Assembly: GCF_001280565.1 (NCBI RefSeq)
Contig: NZ_LGRO01000002.1
Coordinates: 186,001-250,000 of the forward strand
Length of the DNA: 64,000 nt
Direction of reading: 5' to 3'
From: Sulfobacillus thermosulfidooxidans
GTDB taxonomy: Bacteria > Bacillota > Sulfobacillia > Sulfobacillales > Sulfobacillaceae
The notes under the pieces were generated by a model. The model made no database searches, was not told the DNA's origin, and saw only the letters and a program-made list of their open reading frames with translations. The first letter of the stretch is position 1. The number at the start of each line of letters is the position of its first letter. Both the position numbers and the translations under genes were made by a program. Positions 52,359 through 60,122 of this stretch are shown one piece after another.

Positions 52359-52907
52359 TCAGAATTCCGCTATGATGTCTTTTACGTGGTGGGCACGATT
52401 CGCATCGCGCGCGGCCACGAACAAAAAATCAGAAAGCCGATTTAAATATTTTAAATGCAGGGCATAGGATCCGTCTGCATTGACAAGGGGCACCAACCGC
52501 CGTTCCGCCCGTCGCACCACTGTTCTGGCTTGATGCAGAAAAGCGGCGGAGGGGTGACCTCCTGGTAAAATAAATTGTTGAAGGGGCACCAAATGACCTT
52601 CCAAATCGTCAATCCATTGTTCCATGGTCTCGATTTGAACGGCTTCTAAACGATCTTCACGATCAGGACTGACATTGGACAAATCCGCTCCCAGGGCAAA
52701 TAATGTGTTTTGGATCTGACTTAACATGCCGTCCAAAGTGAGTGCATCCTGCTCCAGAAACGAACGGGCAATGCCGATCAAGGCATTGGCCTCATCAATC
52801 GTGCCATAAGCCTCCACCCGTAAATGGTCTTTGGGAACGCGTTTGATGTCGCCGTGTCCCCAAAGGCTCGTCATACCCCCGTCCCCTGTTTTGGTGTAAA
52901 TTTTCAT
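52359..52907 (-). CDS. Cobalamin adenosyltransferase, PduO type
   Basis: 182 residues. KIYTKTGDGGMTSLWG at the N-terminus and VEAYGTIDEANALIG are the PduO-type signatures; the C-terminal YLNRLSDFLFVAAR is also diagnostic. It transfers adenosyl from ATP to cob(I)alamin, making coenzyme B12. The mutase at 42875-44524 needs that cofactor. ATG 52907 has AAGG directly upstream within a repeated GAGGATT region. Confidence 0.95.
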   Translation of the reverse strand: MKIYTKTGDGGMTSLWGHGDIKRVPKDHLRVEAYGTIDEANALIGIARSFLEQDALTLDGMLSQIQNTLFALGADLSNVSPDREDRLEAVQIETMEQWIDDLEGHLVPLQQFILPGGHPSAAFLHQARTVVRRAERRLVPLVNADGSYALHLKYLNRLSDFLFVAARDANRAHHVKDIIAEF

Positions 52908-52939
52908 CCTTAATCCTCAATCCTCCCTCAATCCTCCAT
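52905..52939 (-). repeat. Tandem GAGGATTGAGG repeats before the adenosyltransferase start
   Basis: Read on the minus strand, GAGGATTGAGG occurs twice in tandem, then GATTAAGG and the ATG. Each copy includes a ribosome-binding-like GAGG. It may be a simple repeat that varies translation efficiency, but two units only. Confidence 0.45.
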
Positions 52940-53171
52940 AGCTCTATAACACAAGGCACCTCGACGATGAATTCTCTGTCATCTTGATGGCGGAGGTTTT
53001 TCTCGTTCTCTTCGGTCAATATAAGATTCTGCTTTCCAGTATAAATGAGAAGCCCCTGATTTTGTCGCCTCGATTTTGCGCAACCAGCACGCTTGAAACC
53101 CAAGCTTGCTTATGTATTGAACCTCTATGGCCCAAAAACCACCAAAAAATGTGCCGAACTCATTGAGTTTT

Positions 53172-54017
53172 TTATCGTGATACGTATAGCAGCATATCCC
53201 ATCTCGCGTCTAACGTGACAGGCGACTGGGTTAAGAGCAGCAAAATTGCACTCACTGACATAATTAGAGCTCCGAGAATTCGACGCATTGTCATCTGTTC
53301 GTGAAAGACAAATCCGCCGAGTGCGGCTAATAGTCCTGCAATGGAGGACACGGCCTCAACAATGGCTACAGGCATCTGCCGCAGTAACATCACCACACTG
53401 ACATAGCTTAACGCATTCAAAAAACCTTCAATGGTACTGAAAACCGGAAAATCTTTCACGGTCCCCAGAATTTTTCCTCGTCCTCCTGATATCGTAAGCC
53501 CGGTCAAAATCCAAAGACTTACCCATGTCATCAAATTGGCCCCGTAAGTGAGAGGAGGATAAAGGCGGTAATGAACATCGAGAAGGCGAGCCGCCGCAAA
53601 AAATACATCACTGGCCAGCATCACCCATCCAGCAAGCGATAATCTCTGTGCACCGGCTAACCACGCCCCTAGGGCAAATAAGGCAACAAACCCGATCCCT
53701 TGTGATAGACCGGGATGCCATATAAACAAAAATAGCGTGGTCGCATTGCTCCACGGGCTCACTTCGCTAATGGGTCCTTGTGACAACGCCCAGGTATATA
53801 ACGAAAAAGCTCCAGCATAGACCAAACTCGGCCACAAAATAGGCCAAAGCCATATTAGCGGTTGATGTTGCAAAACCACCCCCAGCCACAAAAATAAAGC
53901 CGCCATCACCGATGATGCACCCATAATGCCCCAGGGATCGGTATGGCGTCCCAACGCCGTTAAAACCATGCGTTCTCCACTTAGACTGAAAATACGGACA
54001 ATCAACCAGAGCCCCAA
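53172..54017 (-). CDS. DMT-superfamily (EamA-like) permease
   Basis: 281 residues with ten hydrophobic segments. The two-fold structure and helices such as SLYTWALSQGPISEVSPW and VAIVEAVSSIAGLLAALGGFVFHEQM match the EamA/RhaT drug-metabolite transporter pattern. Substrate unknown. TTG 54017 follows GAGGGGG 8-9 bp upstream. The 264-bp gap on its downstream side contains no supported gene. Confidence 0.78.
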   Translation of the reverse strand: MGLWLIVRIFSLSGERMVLTALGRHTDPWGIMGASSVMAALFLWLGVVLQHQPLIWLWPILWPSLVYAGAFSLYTWALSQGPISEVSPWSNATTLFLFIWHPGLSQGIGFVALFALGAWLAGAQRLSLAGWVMLASDVFFAAARLLDVHYRLYPPLTYGANLMTWVSLWILTGLTISGGRGKILGTVKDFPVFSTIEGFLNALSYVSVVMLLRQMPVAIVEAVSSIAGLLAALGGFVFHEQMTMRRILGALIMSVSAILLLLTQSPVTLDARWDMLLYVSR

Positions 54018-54074
54018 TCGGTCATCCCCCTCTCATCCCATCTTCATCTTATGGGACAAGAGAGGGCCCTCATG

Positions 54075-54944
54075 CTAAGAGTTCGTCGAGGAGGGTGGAG
54101 CTTTTTCGATAATCCGGGGACTTGGGCGATACCGGTCGATGCCGAGTGGCTTTATCTCGGTTCCATTCTGACCTTTAATTTCTAGCCAGTTTTGCACCCG
54201 CACCCCAGGTTGCCCGGGAGCTAGCACTTTTTCTTCTCCGGGTTTTAATGAAGCATTATAACGAACAATCGTTTTGAACGGATATGTTTGGAGAATTTTG
54301 TGGCGGACAATAATGTCCGGGCCTGGGCTTGCGCCCCAAATCTTCACCGTCATATGGCGGTCCTTAGCTTGAGCCGTTATTAATACGGGCGTGCTCCGGT
54401 TATTGCGGAATTGAAAATTGAGGTAATCACTAGCTACCGTGGCATCCTCTCCCGGTGGTAAATAGGGCACAGTCAATCCATGATTATGGCGCTCTACAAT
54501 GGGCAAACCTGTACGCAATAAGGCCGAATATAAGGTGGAAGAACCTTGACATACACCTCCTCCTACTGAAGGAACAATCCGGTCTCCGACAAAGGCCCGT
54601 CCCCATCCGTAACCGTTTTCCTCGGTATAGGGTCCGACCACGGAATAATAGGAAAAGATATGACCAGGTTTCACCACCGTCCCGTTCAGGCGCCTCGCAG
54701 CCAATTCAATATTTTGAGCTTGACTCGGGCTAGCATGAAAATAATTCGTTGTTTGCTGGCCGAGCACGTAGGGAAGTTTCAGCGCTTGTGCTCCATCACC
54801 CGCTGACGGGATGGACGACGTCAAAACAATGGGTGCTACTTGATGATATTCGCTTAAGGTCACCTCACGAGCGGGCAGACTCGCGTGGTGAGATAAAAGC
54901 TGGGGCAACAATCCAAGAAGAGCCATCACAAGCCATTGCCGCAT
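54075..54944 (-). CDS. VanW-family exported protein
   Basis: About 289 residues. A signal peptide (RQWLVMALLGLLPQLLSH) leads to a VanW domain with NYFHASPSQAQNIELAA, GHIFSYYSVVGPYTEENGY and VPSVGGGVCQGSSTLYSALL. VanW-like proteins are cell-surface proteins in Gram-positives with unsettled function. I chose ATG 54944, with AAAGGACGTGA upstream; the frame reads on to 55046. Confidence 0.87.
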   Translation of the reverse strand: MRQWLVMALLGLLPQLLSHHASLPAREVTLSEYHQVAPIVLTSSIPSAGDGAQALKLPYVLGQQTTNYFHASPSQAQNIELAARRLNGTVVKPGHIFSYYSVVGPYTEENGYGWGRAFVGDRIVPSVGGGVCQGSSTLYSALLRTGLPIVERHNHGLTVPYLPPGEDATVASDYLNFQFRNNRSTPVLITAQAKDRHMTVKIWGASPGPDIIVRHKILQTYPFKTIVRYNASLKPGEEKVLAPGQPGVRVQNWLEIKGQNGTEIKPLGIDRYRPSPRIIEKAPPSSTNS

Positions 54945-55171
54945 GCTTCTCACGTCCTTTCTTCTGCAAAATTTGCCAGTAATCCATCCATCACTGTTAA
55001 CGATTTCGAATCGTGGACATTTGTGCCGCGGTCCTATCATTCCCATCTCCGGTCATTTTGACTCATCACAAACCACGGCGTGGAAAACGTGCATGTCCAC
55101 GCAATCTGTGGCAAACTAAAGATGTTCGGCATTATTCCCGGTGAGCCACCGGAATTTATATAGGTGAAAGA

Positions 55172-56287
55172 ATGAAGACAACACATATTGGGCTTTTAGG
55201 ATTAGGAACCGTCGGCAAGGGCGTTGTCGAAGCCTTGTCTCACCAAAACACCATCGTCATTGACAAAATTTTGGTACGTGATGTGAGTCATCACCATTCC
55301 AACCTGCCTCTGACCAGCGATATTCATGACATTCTTGATAATCCAGATATTGACATTGTGGTGGAAGTCATGGGCGGTGTCGATCCGGCCTACGAATATC
55401 TGGCCACGGCATTACAAAAGGGCAAATCGGTCGTAACCGCCAATAAAGAAGTCGTGGCACGCTTTGGTCCAGAACTCATGACTCTGGCCCGTCAAAATCG
55501 CCAAGGTTTCTTATTTGAAGCCAGTGTCGGCGGAGGTATGCCCATTTTAGATGCTTTAACCTGGCATCTTAATACGACTCCTATCCATGCCGTTGAAGGG
55601 GTCGTGAATGGCACAACCAATTTTATTTTGGATCAAATGGAACAGGGCATGGACTATCAGGCTGCATTACAGCGGGCGCAAGCACTAGGTTTTGCTGAAC
55701 AAGATCCATCAGCCGATGTGGATGGATGGGATAGCGCGCGTAAACTGTCGATATTGGCTGGGCTCGCCTTCCATTCATGGATTGATGCCGAAAATGGATA
55801 TGTGGTAGGAATCACGCAGGTTAGAGCAGCGCATTTGCACCGCTTGAAGGAAATGGGGTTTGGCGTGCGACTGGTCGCACGAGCAGAACGCCATCCCTCC
55901 TCCATTGGTTTTGTTGTTGCTCCCACGGTTTATCCCTTAGGCCACCGCTACCTCAAACTCGCAGGATCCCAAAATGCTATTGGCATTTTCTCCGATGCCG
56001 GGACAACCTGGATTGAAGGACCGGGTGCTGGCGGGTTAGCGACAGCAACCAGTATTGTGGCAGATATCCAGCGTATTCGTTTTAGTGTTCCAGATCGGGA
56101 TCCCGTTCATTTTGAGTCGTTACCGGTTGAAAATATCAATGATGCCTATTTAATTTTTGCCGAAGATCCAGAAAGGCCCTTGCCAGTCATCGCAGAAGCG
56201 TTGAAGAGCGGTCCAGGATATCTCATCTTACCTTATGAATTGCCCCATGAAGAGGGTTTCGTGCAATACCGTTACCGGGCAAAATGA
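55172..56287 (+). CDS. hom: Homoserine dehydrogenase without ACT domain
   Basis: 371 residues; reduces aspartate semialdehyde to homoserine for Thr/Met synthesis. GLLGLGTVGKGV, VEVMGGVDPAYEYL, the TANKEVVA motif, GVVNGTTNFIL and the catalytic Lys region WDSARKLSILAGLAF are present. The C-terminal ACT regulatory domain of typical 430-residue enzymes is missing, so threonine feedback control may be absent. ATG 55172 has AGGTGAAAG upstream. It shares its substrate with dapA. Confidence 0.94.
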   Translation: MKTTHIGLLGLGTVGKGVVEALSHQNTIVIDKILVRDVSHHHSNLPLTSDIHDILDNPDIDIVVEVMGGVDPAYEYLATALQKGKSVVTANKEVVARFGPELMTLARQNRQGFLFEASVGGGMPILDALTWHLNTTPIHAVEGVVNGTTNFILDQMEQGMDYQAALQRAQALGFAEQDPSADVDGWDSARKLSILAGLAFHSWIDAENGYVVGITQVRAAHLHRLKEMGFGVRLVARAERHPSSIGFVVAPTVYPLGHRYLKLAGSQNAIGIFSDAGTTWIEGPGAGGLATATSIVADIQRIRFSVPDRDPVHFESLPVENINDAYLIFAEDPERPLPVIAEALKSGPGYLILPYELPHEEGFVQYRYRAK

Positions 56288-56313
56288 GGGCGGCACATCG
56301 GCCGCCCTGTTTT
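56286..56313 (+). terminator. Terminator of hom
   Basis: GGGCGGC and GCCGCCC form a 7-bp stem with a 6-nt loop, followed by TGTTTT. It overlaps the hom stop. Confidence 0.8.
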
Positions 56314-56321
56314 GTGGGGCT

Positions 56322-56489
56322 TTACAAGTGATGCTGGAGCTCTTCTTCCGCCAGGCGAATAGCTTCGCGCACGAGATTTCCGCATTGTCTAGCGGGAACG
56401 CCGCCCCATCCTTCCCGGCGAACGATGTCATCAACTCCGAGTCGCTCACCCAATTTCATTTTTGTGGCCTCTGACAGGATTTTTGCCAA
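56322..56489 (-). CDS. Small acid-soluble spore protein, alpha/beta type
   Basis: 55 residues from TTG 56489, which has a GAGGGGGG ribosome binding site; the frame runs further to 56576. It reads like the SASP core: KMKLGERLGV, a variable loop, EGWGGVPARQCGNLVREAIRLAEEEL. The Trp-Gly, R-x-x-G and V-R-x-x-I steps match PF00269-type proteins, which coat spore DNA. It diverges from the classical GPR cleavage region. It is the main evidence for a spore-former here. It follows the lytic transglycosylase gene and is convergent with hom. Confidence 0.72.
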   Translation of the reverse strand: MAKILSEATKMKLGERLGVDDIVRREGWGGVPARQCGNLVREAIRLAEEELQHHL

Positions 56490-56554
56490 GATACCACCCC
56501 CCTCTCTATTGTTCCTCTTCCGTTTACGATCATACGCACAGGGTAACCGGAGAT

Positions 56555-57166
56555 TCATGGCAACAAAGCCTGCCACAATGACGAATGCCGAGACGGCGGT
56601 GGAAAAAATCCGTAGAGCGAATGATAAAGAACCTTGTAAAACAATACCCGGTGGACAAAATGTTTCGTTTCAGGAAAAGGGATCTTTTGAGCCGAAGTTG
56701 CCGATGGGGTTAATAAGCCTTGACTTAACCAGTTGCGAACATTGCGCGAGCCGGCATTATAAGCAGCTAGGCCCAACACTTCATTTCCCGAATAACTTTG
56801 CAAAAGTTGATTTAAATACCATGTCCCTAGGTGGATGTTCAGCGCCGGATCAAATAATTCGGCTGTCTGAATACTCTTATTGTCCGCCTTTAAACTCGCC
56901 CATTTTGCCGTCGACGGGATGAGTTGCATGAGTCCAATGGCGCCTTTGCTGCTCACGGCATTGGGCCGATAACTACTTTCTACCCGAATCACCGCTGCTA
57001 CCAAATAGGGACTGAGATGGTTCACTTGGGCCTCATGCCAAATCACAGCCCGATACGGCATGGGCGCCACATAGCGGTACAACATGATAACTATAAATAG
57101 TGAAAAACTGATCCAAAAAATTCCTGATCGGCCCGCCTTCAGACGGTAGCGTTTGCGTTGCGCCAT
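56555..57166 (-). CDS. Lytic transglycosylase (SLT domain)
   Basis: 203 residues. An N-terminal TM anchor (about 14-32) leads to a soluble lytic transglycosylase domain: VIRVESSYRPNAVSSKGAIGLMQL with the catalytic Glu, then AAYNAGSRNVRNWL. It cleaves peptidoglycan outside the membrane; a role in sporulation or germination is possible. ATG 57166 follows AGGTGA. It overlaps coaE by 28 bp, so the two are translationally coupled. Confidence 0.93.
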   Translation of the reverse strand: MAQRKRYRLKAGRSGIFWISFSLFIVIMLYRYVAPMPYRAVIWHEAQVNHLSPYLVAAVIRVESSYRPNAVSSKGAIGLMQLIPSTAKWASLKADNKSIQTAELFDPALNIHLGTWYLNQLLQSYSGNEVLGLAAYNAGSRNVRNWLSQGLLTPSATSAQKIPFPETKHFVHRVLFYKVLYHSLYGFFPPPSRHSSLWQALLP

Positions 57167-57738
57167 AAACGTGTCACCTGTTCTCTTAAACGCTCCAAAG
57201 ATCCTTGATTGTCTATAACATAGTCTGCATAGCGGAGTTTTTCGTCGATAGGCATCTGTGCCTGAATACGCCGCAATGCTTCCTCTTTACCCAAATGATC
57301 ACGCTCAACGACGCGCTGTAATTGCAAGTCCAGCGGTGCATAAACGACCCAGATTTCGTCCACTACATGACGCCAATTCCCTTCAATAAGAAGGGGCATA
57401 TCAATCACGGCAACGCGATATCCCTGGTGAGATAACTCAGCTAATTGCCTAGTGATGTGCTGCTGGACCACAGGGTGCACTATGGCATTTAACCCTTGAC
57501 GTTCTAAGGGATTAAGAAAAATCCGGTGGCCTAATTTCCGCCGCAATAATTGACCATCCGGACCTAAAATACTCCACCCATAGTGTTGCCAAATGGCACG
57601 CCACACTTCTTGTCCCCGCTGTTGTAAGTGATGGGTCAATCTATCGGCATCAATCACCTGTGCGCCTAATTCTTGCAAAATGCGACTGACTTCGGACTTC
57701 CCAGTGCCAATGCTCCCTGTCAATCCTATCACTCGCAT
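57139..57738 (-). CDS. coaE: Dephospho-CoA kinase
   Basis: About 199 residues; the last step of coenzyme A synthesis. The P-loop GLTGSIGTGKSEV is at the N-terminus; VIDADRLTHHL, MPLLIEGNW and RRIQAQMP fit CoaE. I chose ATG 57738, with GGGGAGG 8 bp upstream; the ATG at 57744 is too close to it and the longer frame from 57843 overlaps the solute-binding protein gene. Confidence 0.94.
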   Translation of the reverse strand: MRVIGLTGSIGTGKSEVSRILQELGAQVIDADRLTHHLQQRGQEVWRAIWQHYGWSILGPDGQLLRRKLGHRIFLNPLERQGLNAIVHPVVQQHITRQLAELSHQGYRVAVIDMPLLIEGNWRHVVDEIWVVYAPLDLQLQRVVERDHLGKEEALRRIQAQMPIDEKLRYADYVIDNQGSLERLREQVTRLWRNANATV

Positions 57739-57793
57739 TCGCATTCCCTCCCCTTTACCTTGCACACATGCTTTATCCCCTATTTTATGACGG

Positions 57794-59071
57794 CTATGGG
57801 ACAGAATGCCATGATAAGACGTTGTGTTCCAGAATGAGAGCATGCGGAGCAGGATGAGAAAACAACCAAAAACTTACGTCAGGAACGAGAGGAATTCCTG
57901 CACCATGGGGAAATTGGTTGATGATACCGAGATAGGCAGAAATTTTTCCAGCACGCGCCAGTTGACTCAAATTAGCACTGGTCGTCGCTTGGATGCTCAC
58001 ATGCGGATCGATAGCCTTTAAGGTGTTGGCTAACTGCATAGCCTCCGCATTATTTTGGTTGACCCATACGGTCAACGTGACCGATTGGGGTCGTTTTGAT
58101 TGAATACTGCTAGGATATTGACGTGATAAGGGCGAGAGGAGGCCCAAAAAGGCTGCATGAACCCACTGCGTCAAGGAAATTCCAGGCAATGCAAAATGTT
58201 TTTGCGTGGTATTCACATAAAGTGACAAGTCGCCTGGCACGTTGAGGGGTTGCACATGGGCAAGTTCAGCCCGCGTTAACTGTTTTAACTGCCCAGGCTG
58301 CAAAGGAATGGCATTGACGAGATGATTTTGATACGCCAACAGCGCTTGTGACAAACCCGAATAAACGATCAAATTGACGGCTTTCGGGCCTTGGCCGGAA
58401 ACCTTGGAGAAACTGAGCGACGCATCCGGTGTCCATTGGGTCAAGGTATAGCCGCCTGTGCCAATCAAATTGGTGAATTGCCAATTATCTCCGCCTTGCC
58501 TTTGATCAGATGCCGGAACAATAGCCAGTGCCGGGTTCGCCAGGTTTCTAAGAAAACCCGGACCAGCAGGCTTTTTCAAGGTCAATTGCAAACTATTGGG
58601 GCCCGTCACTTGAATTCCTTGCAGATACTTCGTTTTGCCCTCTTCAAACCGTTTCACCCCGACAACTTGAGAAAGCAAAAACCTGGCCTCCTCGGAATTG
58701 ACGGGAGCAACCAAAGGCCGTACCAAGGCTTCGGCAACCATATCCGGGGTCACCACTACGCCATTTGCGAGTGTCTCGTGACGCAGCTCAATGGTGACGA
58801 TATTTCCCCGGTATGTGACTGAACTCGCGAGGCCCGGGATTATGGAACCCGTTGGTGAAATATTTAATAAGGTTTGAAAGATATTGCTTGCAACTTGCCA
58901 ATCGGCAGCATTAGAGGCCAGAGCAGGGTCCAAGTTATTGGGATTTTGAAATATTGCTTCGGTAAACACATGGCTAGATACTGGCTGTAACTTGGTCTTA
59001 GGTTCCTGGATTAACAACGCGGGTAAAAAGGCTAGTACCAGTAACAGCCACGGCCACATTCGTCCTCGCAT
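57794..59071 (-). CDS. Orphan extracellular solute-binding protein, family 5, shortened
   Basis: 425 residues. A signal peptide (WPWLLLVLAFLPALLI, no lipobox Cys) precedes a family 5 oligopeptide-binding domain: NNLDPALASNAADWQVASNIFQTLL, GSIIPGLASS and TGGYTLTQW. Family members have about 520-560 residues; here a part of the C-terminal lobe appears missing. No ABC permease or ATPase genes are adjacent, so it may work as a sensor or peptide scavenger with another transporter. Its start overlaps the 59071-59265 stop by 1 bp. Confidence 0.82.
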   Translation of the reverse strand: MRGRMWPWLLLVLAFLPALLIQEPKTKLQPVSSHVFTEAIFQNPNNLDPALASNAADWQVASNIFQTLLNISPTGSIIPGLASSVTYRGNIVTIELRHETLANGVVVTPDMVAEALVRPLVAPVNSEEARFLLSQVVGVKRFEEGKTKYLQGIQVTGPNSLQLTLKKPAGPGFLRNLANPALAIVPASDQRQGGDNWQFTNLIGTGGYTLTQWTPDASLSFSKVSGQGPKAVNLIVYSGLSQALLAYQNHLVNAIPLQPGQLKQLTRAELAHVQPLNVPGDLSLYVNTTQKHFALPGISLTQWVHAAFLGLLSPLSRQYPSSIQSKRPQSVTLTVWVNQNNAEAMQLANTLKAIDPHVSIQATTSANLSQLARAGKISAYLGIINQFPHGAGIPLVPDVSFWLFSHPAPHALILEHNVLSWHSVP

Positions 59072-59265
59072 TAGATAAGCTTCCCGGGAAGTTTTTCTAG
59101 TTGTTGTGTGCTAAGAGTTTTTTCCGAAATCACATTCAAACGGTACTTGGAGTGTTCCTGGGGAATAAGTTCCACTTCGCCCCGAACTTCCAATTGTTCC
59201 CATAACATGTCCTTTAATTCCATTGCTGCTTCCAGCGAATCTACGGCAAAGATCAAATGTTGCAC
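59071..59265 (-). CDS. Small soluble protein between mutM and the solute-binding gene
   Basis: 64 residues, from GTG 59265 with AAAGGCAGG about 10 bp upstream. The sequence begins MQHLIFAVDSLEAAMELK and looks like a small alpha/beta fold; I do not recognise it. It lies 41 bp after mutM and its stop overlaps the next gene's start by one base, so it is part of the polA-mutM transcript. Confidence 0.62.
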   Translation of the reverse strand: MQHLIFAVDSLEAAMELKDMLWEQLEVRGEVELIPQEHSKYRLNVISEKTLSTQQLEKLPGKLI

Positions 59266-59306
59266 TCGATAGTACCTGCCTTTCTGTCGCTTTCGGGTTC
59301 CTTGGC

Positions 59307-60122
59307 TTATTTCTGACAGTGTAAACAAAAATGGCTCGTACGCCCTTGAATCACTTTTGTGACAATCGGTTGTCCACATACCCGGCAGTCCGCTTGATTC
59401 CGACCATAAACCATTAAATAGTCTTGATTTTGTCCCGGATGCCCCAGAGCATCAACATAGTCGGAAAATGATGTTCCTCGATGTTCAATCGCCTCTTGTA
59501 GCACCATGCGGATGGACCGGATTAACCGCTTGATTTCCCGAAGATCCAGTGAGCCTCCGGGTCGATCAGGTCGAATTTTCGCCCGAAATAATGATTCATC
59601 GACATAAATATTTCCAAGCCCCGCAATGATGCTTTGATTGAGCAATAAGCTCTTAATCGGTGCCTGCCGCCCTTGAAGTCGTTGGCTTAGAAACTGGCTT
59701 GTCAATTGCGAGCTTAAGGGCTCCATGCCTAAATGGGGCACGAGGTCATCTCCCGCATCGATCCAGCCAATGCGCCCAAAACGCCTAGGATCAATGAGCC
59801 GTAACTGATTTTGATCAAAGCCTAGAACGACGTGCGTATGCAGCGCCCACGGTTCTTGATTTTGAATCCATATCAGCCGGCCCGACATTCCCAAGTGAAT
59901 AAGCAAATGTTCATGGGTTTCCCATTCAAGAAACAGAAATTTACCCCGTCGCTTTATGGATTTTACCACGTGTCCCGGTAATCGGCGAGCGATTTCTTCC
60001 GCAGGCAGAGATCCAGTTTTGACCATTCGTGGATCAATATGTAACACGCTTTGCACCGTTTGGCCCGGCAAAACATGATCTAAATAATAACGTATCGTTT
60101 CAACTTCCGGTAATTCAGGCAT
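59307..60122 (-). CDS. mutM: Formamidopyrimidine-DNA glycosylase
   Basis: 271 residues; removes 8-oxoguanine from DNA. The N-terminal PELPEVETIR has the catalytic Pro and Glu, RRGKFLFLEW the Lys, and the C-terminal zinc finger is CRVCGQPI...HFCLHC. A helix-two-turn-helix region (GLGNIYVDESLFRAKI) is present. Its start overlaps the polA stop by 8 bp, a DNA repair pairing. Confidence 0.96.
   Translation of the reverse strand: MPELPEVETIRYYLDHVLPGQTVQSVLHIDPRMVKTGSLPAEEIARRLPGHVVKSIKRRGKFLFLEWETHEHLLIHLGMSGRLIWIQNQEPWALHTHVVLGFDQNQLRLIDPRRFGRIGWIDAGDDLVPHLGMEPLSSQLTSQFLSQRLQGRQAPIKSLLLNQSIIAGLGNIYVDESLFRAKIRPDRPGGSLDLREIKRLIRSIRMVLQEAIEHRGTSFSDYVDALGHPGQNQDYLMVYGRNQADCRVCGQPIVTKVIQGRTSHFCLHCQK

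Noticed and set aside
52795-53103. Minus-strand ORF of 102 codons before the adenosyltransferase gene
   Set aside because: It overlaps that gene in another frame and has basic, low-complexity composition.
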